A stretch of DNA of 64,000 bases from Clostridium sp. CF012 (GTDB lineage Bacteria; Bacillota; Clostridia; Clostridiales; Clostridiaceae), in the NCBI RefSeq assembly GCF_018861755.1, contig NZ_JAHLEF010000006.1, positions 1-64,000 on the forward strand. Reading direction: 5' to 3'. Below are positions 27,944-37,078 of the stretch, one piece after another; the stretch's first letter is position 1, and every line of letters starts with the position of its first letter. A program made the translations under genes and the position numbers. The notes under the pieces were generated by a model, which worked only from the letters and a program-made list of their open reading frames with translations, was not told where the DNA came from and made no database searches.

Positions 27944-28310
27944 TGAAGTCCACCTCGCATTCCATTAACATCTTGTTTTTGTTCTTACATGTTTTTTAAT
28001 GCTTTCACTAATACAATAGTTATTAATAATATTTTTCTCATATACCTTGGACAATATACAAAATAATAGAGTTATTTTCATGTTTTATAAATGTTTTTAT
28101 ACACTTATTACTATTTATAATCATTGTCTTGAATATCTTCAAGTGCTATCTATCCCACACCTGAATGAGTGGACTTTCAGCACAAATTCTGTAAAATTAA
28201 AAAATGATTTTATCTTGAATACCTATTTTCATTCAACTAACCTAACAATCATGTAAATTATACCCTTTTATTATGTAGAACTTATAAAGATTATTTTCAT
28301 TTTTCAACAA

Positions 28311-28380
28311 AATAAAATAATAAAGGGCTATCTCCCTAGAAATCACTTTCTATTTTGAGATAGTCCTTTATTATTTTATT
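28311..28380 (-). terminator. terminator after the large CWB2 nucleotidase gene
   Basis: Two 24-base arms (28311-28334 and 28357-28380) match except for one G-U pair, with GGGCTATCTC at the apex and T-rich tails. It starts 15 bases after the stop codon. Confidence 0.85.
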
Positions 28381-28394
28381 ATTCTTTATAAATT

Positions 28395-31300
28395 TTATTT
28401 TTGAATTAATGAGGTTGCTATATTATTACTTATTACCCCTTCTCCACCAAATAAAATTACATTTGTTATCTTTTGTTTAACTAATAACCCTTTCTGCTTA
28501 CTTATATCCTTATTATCTACAAGTAGTACAGCTGAATTTTTCCTTGCAGCGAGTACCGATCCACTTAAAGCATCTGGAAAATCTTTTCCTGTTGCTACAG
28601 TTATAGTGCTACTTGATAAATTAAAGTAATCTACTATCATCATTGATGTTTCATATCTATCTTTTCCACCTAGTCTTACTATTTCTATATTGACATTAAG
28701 CTTTTTAATTTCGTTTTCGACATTAGTGCTAATCACTCCTGTTCCACCTATAAGATAAATAGTTGTTGGTTGTAAATTAGTTATATAACTGCGAACACCC
28801 GCAGTTAAGGTATCCATACCATTTAATAATACAGGGAGTCCCTTTATATTAGCTATACTTGATATGCTAAGTGCATCTGCAAAATCATTTCCAGTTGCTA
28901 TAACCATACTAGTACCTTTAGTTATATTTAAATAATCAACAATTTTCTGATTTGTTTCATAACGATCTTTCCCGCCAAGTCTGATTATTTTATACCCTTG
29001 CACCGTTAGGTAATCTGCGATTTCACTACTAATGACGCCGGTACCACCTAATATATAGATGTTTTTGGTTTTGCTTAAGTTTGTAGTAATATACTCTAAT
29101 ACACTTTTGCTGTCACTAACAGTTTTATTAACTAATAAGAGTGGTGCATTATATTTATAAGCTAGTCCTGAACCAACTAAGGCATCAGCAAAACCACTTG
29201 CTGTAGCGAGTACTACTGCATCTGGTTTAGTAGTAGTATATTGCTCTTTAGCAATAGCAATTGAGGTTTCTATTCTGGTATCTCCAGATAATCTACTTAC
29301 ATATACTTCTAACTTTTGCATAATAGTAAAATCTGAGAAGTGAGTTGTGTTAAAGGTATATGCCATTTTTATTGAATCAAAGCTACCGCCCATATCAACC
29401 CATTTCTTAGAAGTAACATCAAAGTAAAAGGCTGATATTTTTGAAGTATCCATTCCTTTAATATCCTCATTACTAAGATTTATTGTTATTCCTACACTCT
29501 TACCACTTGCAAAATTATGAATATCACTAACTAAATTATTTTTACTATCATAAATTGACATAACAAAGGTGAAAACTTTGCCATTAGTCTTGCCACCTGT
29601 TGGAATATTAACCAACAATGCATTAGCATCTGTTGTAGCCATTATATTTTGTGAAACTTGTAGTGTTCCACCGCTACTTAAAAGGCTTGCATCTATTATA
29701 CTTGTTGGAATACTTAAAGATGCTGCTTTAGTGTTTATCTTAAAGCTTCCTGTTCCAGTTCCAATAGCACTTGCTGGTATTTGTACTTGAATTTTGCTTT
29801 CAGCTTTTGGTTCATCAATTTTAATCACATTAACTTTGTTAATGTCTATCTTTGATGAATCCAAAGTAGCTACAACATTTGAGTTACTGTCTGTTTTGGT
29901 TACTACAGGTATTACCGTTTCTGGTGTTGTTACTACTGGTGTTGAACCGCCAGTGCTTATTGAAGTTGAACCGCCAGTGCTTACTGGTGCCACTATTATC
30001 TTCCAATTATTACTGTTTGTTGGAGAAATAGTTCCATTATCCTGTACATATTTAAACATCATGTTTCTAACCTGTCCATCATCTCCAAGAACCTTTGCAG
30101 AATCATAGAATGTAGCAGCTATTGTAGCTGGACTTCCAGGTACAAAGCCTGCAGCAGCCATGAATCCTCCACCACCATTGTATCTGTAGTTATTTATTGC
30201 AACTGTAAATGCATCTGAATCCTTAACTAATTTTCCGTTAAATTTTAGATTCTTTATTCTATTTCCAGATACTACACATCCATTTGAATCAAGTGTAGCT
30301 GCTGGCTCAGTTAAGTCAATATCATAACTTGCTCCATATAATTGGTCTAAGTTATAATCTGCTATATTTAATGCAGGATCTTTAACTATTGGATCTGCTG
30401 AACTTGATGTTTGTTTATAATATCTTACTGTATATTCCATCCAGTCCTTTATTTGTTTTCCATTCATCTTAACTCCATAAAGGAAATTTTCGTATACATA
30501 TACTCCCATAATATCCTTAATAGTAATATCACCACCTGGGATATATGCTTTTAAACTTAGTGGAGCTGCTATTGAAAGCTGTGTTCCCGCTGCATCAGCC
30601 TGAACTTTGTTTATTAACTCCATTATTTCAGTTGGTTGTGTGATTTGTTTGTCACCTTTATATTCACCTTTAGATTGTCCAAGCACTGTTGCTGTATACT
30701 CTAATGTTTTAGCTTGATATGGTGCAATTAAACTTTTTATTGCAGGATCTTCAGCTATAGTGCTACCCATAGTTACGTTTTTAGTAGTTAATCCCGTAAC
30801 TGTTCCAGTTGCATCAACAGCTATATCAATTTGTGATACCTTTTGTGCCCATTTACCTGGCTCTATTATTGGAACTATCTTTCCATCTGGATTTTTTAAA
30901 GTAGTATCAATTAAAGTACTATGTGCATGCCCCGCAACTATAGCATCTATTCCTCTTACCTCCGTGGCCAATGCCTTAGCCTGATTTTCAGGAATAATAT
31001 CTGCTGCTCCTTCTTCTCCAGTATGTGCAGCTACTATTACAACATCTGCCCCTTCTGCTTTTACTATTGGTACCCATTTTTTAGCTTCATCTACTAAATC
31101 ATTAAAATGTAATCCATCATAATGAGCTGGATCTTCCCAACTTGGTACAGTTTTTGTTGTAAGACCAAGTATTGCCACCTTAATTGTTTTACCATTAACA
31201 ACAAAGGATTTAATCGTGTATGGTTCAACGAAATTTGTACCATCAGCTTTATAAATATTAGCTGATAACATATGAATGTTTTTTGCTTTTGCATCTGTTA

Positions 31301-34300
31301 TTACTCTATTTAATGTTGGTAACCCATAATTAAATTCATGATTTCCAAGTGTCATTGTATCATAGCCCATTTCACCCATAACTGCTGCCATTGGATAAAC
31401 TTTAGCTTTATCTATCATATTATAATAATAAACAAGTGGGGTTCCTTGAATAGTGTCTCCATTATCTATTAGCATAACATTTGGATTTGCTGCTCTCAAA
31501 CCTTTAACATAAGTTGAAACCTTTGCAAGTCCTTGTCCAGTAGAAGGTTCTGCATTTGTTCCATAATCAAAGTTTAGAACATTTCCATGAACATCTGAAG
31601 TTGCTACTACTGAAATGGTTGCTCCATTTGGTGTTGGTATTGTTCCAGTTTTAACTACATCTGCTGCACTATCCACTGCAAGTTCTATAGTTGTACCATA
31701 GCAAGTAACTGCAGCTGTTACATCAGCAATATCGCCTACTGCAAGTCCAGCTACAACTGGCATTTTAAATACATTAATGATACCTGTTGAATCTTCTGCC
31801 ATTGATGCAGCTGCATTGTCTATGCTTGTAAATTTTACATTTTTCACTTTAACTAATTGTCCTTGTATTGAATTTGTAACTTGATTTACTGTAACTTCTT
31901 TAGGTGTAACTGTATTACCAGTACTTACTTTTACTACATCAGTACTAGCAGTTGGCGTTACTTCTAGTAAGCCACTAAAAGTTGATAAGTTTCCTGTTAC
32001 TGTTATTTTATCACCTTTTTTAGCTGTGAAAGTCGTTCCAGCTTTATTATACACACAAATTCCTGCAGTAGGAGCAGCTGCATTATCTTGCATAAATACA
32101 TTGTTACCATTAACGGCAGAAACGTATCCAGTAAGTATAACTGCTGTTTTAAGTGTAGTTCTAGCTTCTAATATAGTCATTGCTACAGGAGCCACAACTT
32201 TCATTTGATTGTCTATTCTATTATTCATTACAACTGTCATTTTGTCTTTAGCTCTGACATCAGCATTTAAAGCATCTCTTACAGTGTAATGTGAATCAAC
32301 TAAGCTAGTTACTATCTCTGGTACTAAGAACCCTGTAAAAGTGTCCCCGCCAGTTGCCACAAAATCTGGTGCATTTACTTTTAGTGTATCCGTATCTTCT
32401 ACAATTGAACTATTTTCTTCCCTTACTACACTAATTACCCTTTGTCCTAGTACTTCTGGTGTTGTAATTGTCCCATCTTCAGCAACTACAGCTGCCTTAT
32501 ATGATGGTTTTGAAGAATCATATGTGAATTTAACTCCGGAAATTTGTATTCCTTTACCATCAGTTTGAACAGCTTGTTCAAGAATATATTTAAGCTGTGC
32601 TCCTGTCATAGTTGTTGTACAAATCGTGTTATCAAAAGGCATGATGTTGAATATAGTCCCAACAGTTATATCTCCTGCTACAATTGGGCTTAATCTAATT
32701 CCACCGTTATTCACCATGCCTACCTCTGCTGGTGACTTAGGATAGTTCTTTACAACATCTGCCATCCAATTTCCAAGTTGTGATTCGCCATAAGGTGAGT
32801 CTACTTGGTCTTTAGTTAGAGCTGAAGCATTAGTTCCAATCTTCTCATTAAATATTGGAAGTAATTTCTCACTTGCATCATCAACAATTTTCTTACATTC
32901 AGAATCTGTTGCTGTACCTACTGCGGTTGTTAATGCTTTATAATTTGAACCTCTAGGTGAGAAAGTAAGCGCTTTAGTAACAGCATCAACTGTAATTTTT
33001 AAATTTATATAGCCTTTACCTGTTGAATTTGCTATTAATGTAGGTACATCCTTACCATCTGCATCTTTATTTACAACATCAGCGATACTATGTGTATGTC
33101 CACCAAACACTGCATCTACTCCATGTAATTTATTAACCATAGTATTAAGTGAAGAACCACCGTCATGTACGTCTGCGAGTACTATGTCAATTTTATCTGC
33201 ACCAGTTTTAGCTCTAAGCTCTGCTGCAACTGTATTAATTTCTGTAGCTGGATCTCTAAAATCAAAAGGAGCTACTAACGCTGGCATAATTATAGTTGGA
33301 GCTTCTTGAAGTATAGCCCCTATAACTGCTATTTTCACCCCATCCTTAGTAAATATCTTATAGGGCTCATAGGGTCTAGTATCTTTACCTTTGTCATACA
33401 TGTTAGCACAAACAATACTATAACTTGCACCAATCATAGTTTCACTATTAATTACATCAAGGCCCCAATCAAATTCATGATTGCCCAGGGCTGTAACTTC
33501 CATTCCCATATTTGATAATACCTTTTGAACTGGAACCCCACGTAACACATTAGATACTGGTGTTCCTTGATACATGTCTCCTCCACCAATTATGAGTGTT
33601 CTATCTGGATTTGCAGCTTTTACATCTTTAACTACTTTTGCTAGTGCTGCTCCTACAGGTTTTGTATTTGTAGAATCTAAAAGTTGTCCATGAAAATCTG
33701 TAATTCCTACTATATCAAAGGTTTTATTTGTGGGTGGTGCATTAGCAGAAACAGTTACTACGCATAGTGATGTTTTAGCTTGATCTTCTGTTGTTACTGT
33801 TATTGTGGCAGTACCTTCAGCAACAGCTGTTATTGCTCCACCAGTTGTTACGGTTGCTACCGTGGTGTTATCTGAAGACCAACTTAAATTTTTATTTGTA
33901 GCATTAGTTGGAGCTATTGTGGCTACTAATGGTGATGCTTGTCCAACTCCTAGCGCTAGTGTAGCTTTATTTAAAGATACTGCGGTAACGGTTACATCCG
34001 TTGCAGCATCTGTATCTTGTAGGATTTTAATATCATCTATTGCCGCATTTCCTACTAACTTAGTAAGTGAAAATCTAACTTGTTTTATATTGCTTTGCAA
34101 TGTATATGTTTGTATTCCTATTGTAGTTGCAGTTAATTGGATATCTTCTATATTACTCCAATCAGTACCATCACTTTGCTCAACTAATAATTTTGAAGTG
34201 CAAACGGATGGTGTGCCACCGCCTTGACCTTTAAGCCAGAAAGTAAGTGTTGCTGGTGCTGTTAAGTTAAAAACAGGAGAAGTAATCTGACTACCTGTAG

Positions 34301-34601
34301 TGGACTGTAACTTTATAGATGGGGATGCTACTCCAAAATTACCATTAGAGGTATATTGAAATATTGGGGAAGTACCTCCTGTAAAAATCCAACCTGTTGG
34401 TATAGTAGCTTCATCTAAAAATGTAGAAGATGTAGCAGGTGCAACAGGCGGTGCTGCTTTTACACTATCAAACCCTTCATTTATAACAGCGATTGTGTCC
34501 GCCTTTACATTTTCAGCTCCAATGATCCCACTAAAATTAAATAATACTAATGCTAATGACATTATCGAACTTAGTATCTTTTTCTGTTTCTTTTTAAACA
34601 T
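28395..34601 (-). CDS. giant cell-wall protein with two 5'-nucleotidase modules and CWB2 anchor
   Basis: The 2068-residue secreted protein has a signal peptide (1-35), a beta-rich adhesion-like domain (about 40-195) and a bacterial Ig-like domain (about 205-290). A metallophosphatase (about 298-530, with DFHG, LGNHEFDWG, GGHTHS) joins a 5'-nucleotidase C-domain (to about 790). An OB-like region spans about 815-985. A second metallophosphatase (about 1000-1280, with SDVHGN, NGDTIQGTP, LGNHEFNYG, GHAHS) joins a second C-domain (to about 1510). A linker and beta domain follow, then three CWB2 repeats (about 1768-2068) that bind wall polymer. It should release phosphate and nucleosides from extracellular nucleotides or cyclic nucleotides. 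The two halves differ in sequence, so they may prefer different substrates. AGGGAATT-type spacing with GGAGGG precedes the start, and a strong terminator follows. Confidence 0.92.
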   Translation of the reverse strand: MFKKKQKKILSSIMSLALVLFNFSGIIGAENVKADTIAVINEGFDSVKAAPPVAPATSSTFLDEATIPTGWIFTGGTSPIFQYTSNGNFGVASPSIKLQSTTGSQITSPVFNLTAPATLTFWLKGQGGGTPSVCTSKLLVEQSDGTDWSNIEDIQLTATTIGIQTYTLQSNIKQVRFSLTKLVGNAAIDDIKILQDTDAATDVTVTAVSLNKATLALGVGQASPLVATIAPTNATNKNLSWSSDNTTVATVTTGGAITAVAEGTATITVTTEDQAKTSLCVVTVSANAPPTNKTFDIVGITDFHGQLLDSTNTKPVGAALAKVVKDVKAANPDRTLIIGGGDMYQGTPVSNVLRGVPVQKVLSNMGMEVTALGNHEFDWGLDVINSETMIGASYSIVCANMYDKGKDTRPYEPYKIFTKDGVKIAVIGAILQEAPTIIMPALVAPFDFRDPATEINTVAAELRAKTGADKIDIVLADVHDGGSSLNTMVNKLHGVDAVFGGHTHSIADVVNKDADGKDVPTLIANSTGKGYINLKITVDAVTKALTFSPRGSNYKALTTAVGTATDSECKKIVDDASEKLLPIFNEKIGTNASALTKDQVDSPYGESQLGNWMADVVKNYPKSPAEVGMVNNGGIRLSPIVAGDITVGTIFNIMPFDNTICTTTMTGAQLKYILEQAVQTDGKGIQISGVKFTYDSSKPSYKAAVVAEDGTITTPEVLGQRVISVVREENSSIVEDTDTLKVNAPDFVATGGDTFTGFLVPEIVTSLVDSHYTVRDALNADVRAKDKMTVVMNNRIDNQMKVVAPVAMTILEARTTLKTAVILTGYVSAVNGNNVFMQDNAAAPTAGICVYNKAGTTFTAKKGDKITVTGNLSTFSGLLEVTPTASTDVVKVSTGNTVTPKEVTVNQVTNSIQGQLVKVKNVKFTSIDNAAASMAEDSTGIINVFKMPVVAGLAVGDIADVTAAVTCYGTTIELAVDSAADVVKTGTIPTPNGATISVVATSDVHGNVLNFDYGTNAEPSTGQGLAKVSTYVKGLRAANPNVMLIDNGDTIQGTPLVYYYNMIDKAKVYPMAAVMGEMGYDTMTLGNHEFNYGLPTLNRVITDAKAKNIHMLSANIYKADGTNFVEPYTIKSFVVNGKTIKVAILGLTTKTVPSWEDPAHYDGLHFNDLVDEAKKWVPIVKAEGADVVIVAAHTGEEGAADIIPENQAKALATEVRGIDAIVAGHAHSTLIDTTLKNPDGKIVPIIEPGKWAQKVSQIDIAVDATGTVTGLTTKNVTMGSTIAEDPAIKSLIAPYQAKTLEYTATVLGQSKGEYKGDKQITQPTEIMELINKVQADAAGTQLSIAAPLSLKAYIPGGDITIKDIMGVYVYENFLYGVKMNGKQIKDWMEYTVRYYKQTSSSADPIVKDPALNIADYNLDQLYGASYDIDLTEPAATLDSNGCVVSGNRIKNLKFNGKLVKDSDAFTVAINNYRYNGGGGFMAAAGFVPGSPATIAATFYDSAKVLGDDGQVRNMMFKYVQDNGTISPTNSNNWKIIVAPVSTGGSTSISTGGSTPVVTTPETVIPVVTKTDSNSNVVATLDSSKIDINKVNVIKIDEPKAESKIQVQIPASAIGTGTGSFKINTKAASLSIPTSIIDASLLSSGGTLQVSQNIMATTDANALLVNIPTGGKTNGKVFTFVMSIYDSKNNLVSDIHNFASGKSVGITINLSNEDIKGMDTSKISAFYFDVTSKKWVDMGGSFDSIKMAYTFNTTHFSDFTIMQKLEVYVSRLSGDTRIETSIAIAKEQYTTTKPDAVVLATASGFADALVGSGLAYKYNAPLLLVNKTVSDSKSVLEYITTNLSKTKNIYILGGTGVISSEIADYLTVQGYKIIRLGGKDRYETNQKIVDYLNITKGTSMVIATGNDFADALSISSIANIKGLPVLLNGMDTLTAGVRSYITNLQPTTIYLIGGTGVISTNVENEIKKLNVNIEIVRLGGKDRYETSMMIVDYFNLSSSTITVATGKDFPDALSGSVLAARKNSAVLLVDNKDISKQKGLLVKQKITNVILFGGEGVISNNIATSLIQK

Positions 34602-34800
34602 CTAATTCCCTCCAATTTGATATTTTGATTCGTTTTAAATTAGCCTCCAAATAATTATAATTTATTTCTAAGGACACCCCCTTAAGCTCCTTACTAAAAT
34701 TTAATTATTGTAATTAATTGTAACTTACTTGTAAATATTTTACAATACTTTTTTTAAATCAGTACGTCCAATTAATTAACATATTTTACTTAATATTGAC

Positions 34801-34866
34801 AATTATACAACAAAAAAAAATGTACAAAAGCAAACAATGGGTGTCTGTTTTCATACATTTTTAAAT
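34801..34866 (-). terminator. hairpin repeat (copy 1), terminator of the CWB2-SGNH gene
   Basis: On the minus strand AAAATGTA..GAAAACAGAC folds back on TGCTTTTGTACATTTT and is followed by a long T-run and TTGTATAATT. A closely similar 60-base element is at 58925-58984 in the same orientation. The rest of 34602-34922 is AT-rich and should hold the promoter of the 2068-residue protein gene. Confidence 0.7.
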
Positions 34867-34922
34867 TAAGTTTGGTTCTATTGTTTCTGTAGCATTTAAG
34901 TTACCTTCGCGGGGTTCTTGCG

Positions 34923-36746
34923 TTATTTGTTTGCCGCATCTACTGTCAATATTTCCTTAGCATCAACGTGACACTGATAAATAACTTCATGCCCCTTAGT
35001 TGTGGGATGAGGATCCAGATTGCCCGTGAATAAACTGAAATTTGTCAAAGGGTCTATTCCCTGGTAATCATGGAATGCAGTGTATACATCTGCCACTTTA
35101 TAACCTGTATTTGGAATTCTTATTGTTGTATTTATTCCTTGTATTGCTTGATCAAATATATTATAAAGTGGATCTAGGTGATTTAAAGGGTTATATAAAG
35201 TTGTTACATAAACATCTGCATTTGGAGCCAACATCTTTATCATTCCGATTATATAAACCCAATCAGTACCAAATTGTTTCACACCTGACATTATTCCAGA
35301 TGGAAGTTTGCTCAATGCTATAGTCAATTTCTGCTGATTATTAGGATTACTTATAGCCAATTCCAGATCACTAGCGAATGTAGCCGACGCTGGGTCAAGA
35401 TTGAATGCAATGGCAAGTCCATTTATGACAGGTGATAGAAGATTATTCCCTCCAACACTTATTGTTATCACCTTAGCTTTGCTTACAGAATTTTTAGTAG
35501 TTGCATCATTCTGTAGCTTGCTTAAAAGATCGCTACTTTTGTCTCCTGATTTACCAAGGTTCATAAGCTTAATTCCGACATTTCCCGGAAAAGATTTTAA
35601 GTTATTATAGAAAAGATCAACATACCCATGATCCTTCTCTGCGCTCATTCCATAAGTAATAGAGTCTCCAAGCGCAATATAACTATCAGCTGGTATGACT
35701 ATAGGTATTTCACTTATAATTGCAATTATCTTATCTGCAACTTTCGAAGATACTACAGCCTCTCCACCCAAAACAATTACCCTAGACCCAAACTTCACTT
35801 TTGATTTAAGATAATTACCTGTTACTTCAGGTAGAGTTTTATTTACGAGTACCATTGGCGATGATTCTTTTGCTGCTAATACAGACCCTGACAGGGCATC
35901 TGCAAATTCATCACCTTTTGGTCCATCCCCTACAGCTACAAAAATTTTATTAAAACTCAGTACACTTTCAAACTCCGCCATAATTAGTGTATTGGTATCA
36001 AACCTGTCTTTTCCTCCGATACGTGTTGATCCTGATAATAAATTCTTAACTCCATCTATGATTACTCCTGGGCCACCAATAATATATATTTTGTCAAATT
36101 TCTTGTTTAACATATATTGTTTTACTTTATCTGGAAGACTATTCTTTTGAGTAAGAATTATTGGCATTCCCATTTTTGATGCTACTGCCGATATGGACAA
36201 TGCATCAGGGAAATTTTCTCCTGTTGCAAACACAATTTTACTGCTTGTACCAATTTTTTCTGCTATTTTTACTGATGTCTCATACCTGTCTAGTCCATAT
36301 ATACGTTCTATCTTTGTAATTCCTTCAATCTTTAGTGAATTTTCTATATTTGTGGATACTGCACCCGTTCCGCCAATTATGAATACACTTTCAACTCCGA
36401 GCCTCTTAAGTTCTAAAATCACATCTGAATTTAATGAGTCTTTTGGTGTCAAAAGTATAGGAGCCGAAAATTTATTAGCAAGCGGTCCTGCACACAGTGC
36501 ATCTGCAAAATCATCCCCTCTTGCAATTACTGCATACTGCGATGCTGCCCATCCCTTCTTTGAAATTTCTACCGCTGTCTTGTACCTATCATTACCAGAA
36601 ATTCTTTCCGCTAGTCCTAAATCAGTTGCAGAAACTTTTTCTCCTACTCCTAAATTAGTTGCAAAAACAGAAGTTACATTTGTTTGTGATAAAATTAAAC
36701 ACAATATAACCAATAGTGAAAATACTCTTTTAATATATCTATTCAT
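34923..36746 (-). CDS. secreted CWB2-anchored SGNH/GDSL esterase
   Basis: After a signal peptide (1-29) come three CWB2 repeats (about 47-140, 145-240, 243-345), each with the R-x-GxDR(Y/F)-T and FPDAL or FADAL pattern. An SGNH-hydrolase domain runs from about 353 to 600. Its blocks are visible: GDSITYG (catalytic Ser), a GGNN block and DPHPTTKGHEVI (catalytic Asp and His). It is probably an esterase or deacetylase acting on wall polysaccharide or on lipids at the cell surface. The anchor is N-terminal, opposite to the neighbouring nucleotidase protein, where it is C-terminal. GAGGGGGAAAGG lies upstream of the start. Confidence 0.9.
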   Translation of the reverse strand: MNRYIKRVFSLLVILCLILSQTNVTSVFATNLGVGEKVSATDLGLAERISGNDRYKTAVEISKKGWAASQYAVIARGDDFADALCAGPLANKFSAPILLTPKDSLNSDVILELKRLGVESVFIIGGTGAVSTNIENSLKIEGITKIERIYGLDRYETSVKIAEKIGTSSKIVFATGENFPDALSISAVASKMGMPIILTQKNSLPDKVKQYMLNKKFDKIYIIGGPGVIIDGVKNLLSGSTRIGGKDRFDTNTLIMAEFESVLSFNKIFVAVGDGPKGDEFADALSGSVLAAKESSPMVLVNKTLPEVTGNYLKSKVKFGSRVIVLGGEAVVSSKVADKIIAIISEIPIVIPADSYIALGDSITYGMSAEKDHGYVDLFYNNLKSFPGNVGIKLMNLGKSGDKSSDLLSKLQNDATTKNSVSKAKVITISVGGNNLLSPVINGLAIAFNLDPASATFASDLELAISNPNNQQKLTIALSKLPSGIMSGVKQFGTDWVYIIGMIKMLAPNADVYVTTLYNPLNHLDPLYNIFDQAIQGINTTIRIPNTGYKVADVYTAFHDYQGIDPLTNFSLFTGNLDPHPTTKGHEVIYQCHVDAKEILTVDAANK

Positions 36747-36967
36747 TAACCTTTCCCCCTCATTTTTATATTATTCCTGCGTGCACCAATACACACAACT
36801 AATATTATATCCCTCATACCATTAATGTTCAAATAAGATATCCATATATACTTATAGCATGACATTAAAGCTGATGGAGATGGGGTTCCAAGTACAGTTG
36901 ATGTAGCTTACCAATATAGTGCCCTCACGAGCACTATATTTTCATGTGTAAACATTCTATTTTTACG
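36747..36967. other. intergenic region with a 10-bp inverted repeat
   Basis: AATATAGTGC at 36913-36922 and GCACTATATT at 36931-36940 form a perfect hairpin with an 8-base loop. The plus-strand side ends in TTTTC, so it is a weak terminator candidate, but no plus-strand gene leads into it. It could instead be an operator or leader hairpin for the CWB2-SGNH gene. Nothing else was recognised. Confidence 0.4.
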
Positions 36968-37014
36968 ACAAAAAAACTACCCAAAATTTATACTTCTATA
37001 AATTTGAGTAGTTT
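36968..37014 (-). terminator. terminator after the UPF0182 gene
   Basis: AAACTACTCAAATTTAT pairs with ATAAATTTTGGGTAGTTT around a six-base loop and is followed by seven T on the minus strand. It is 65 bases after the UPF0182 stop. Confidence 0.85.
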
Positions 37015-37074
37015 CCTCTTCCCCTAACTGCGTGAATCCGTTTCGACACCTTTCGGGCCCCCCTCGAGGGTCTG
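37006..37074 (-). repeat. intergenic repeat flanking the UPF0182 gene, copy 1
   Basis: The stretch shares a scaffold with 39907-39980: GTAGTTTCC, CCTAACT-CGTG-AT, CGTTTCGACAC, TTCGG and CCTCG-GGGT occur in the same order. The two copies are in the same orientation, one on each side of the UPF0182 gene. It overlaps the end of the terminator hairpin and contains no gene. Confidence 0.65.
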
Positions 37075-37078
37075 CTTT

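Larger units (their letters stand above)
26320..28190 (-). mobile_element. tnpB-only IS200/IS605-type element (IS1341-like)
   Basis: The element has a frameshifted tnpB and no tnpA. The right end, beyond the tnpB stop, carries a small subterminal hairpin (26339-26356, CCATGC with GCGTGG on the minus strand). The left side has nested stems at 28143-28183 (GTGCT/AGCAC and CCCAC/GTGG), as expected for the left end of this family. Exact tips cannot be fixed without related copies. It stops about 30 bases before the ATG of the broken chemotaxis gene, so it may have separated that gene from its promoter. The gene-free stretch 27944-28310 holds the presumed left end and nothing else recognised. Confidence 0.65.

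Noticed and set aside
28047-28256. 69-codon plus-strand frame between tnpB and the terminator
   Set aside because: It lacks a ribosome binding site and overlaps the presumed left end of the IS element, so it is probably chance.
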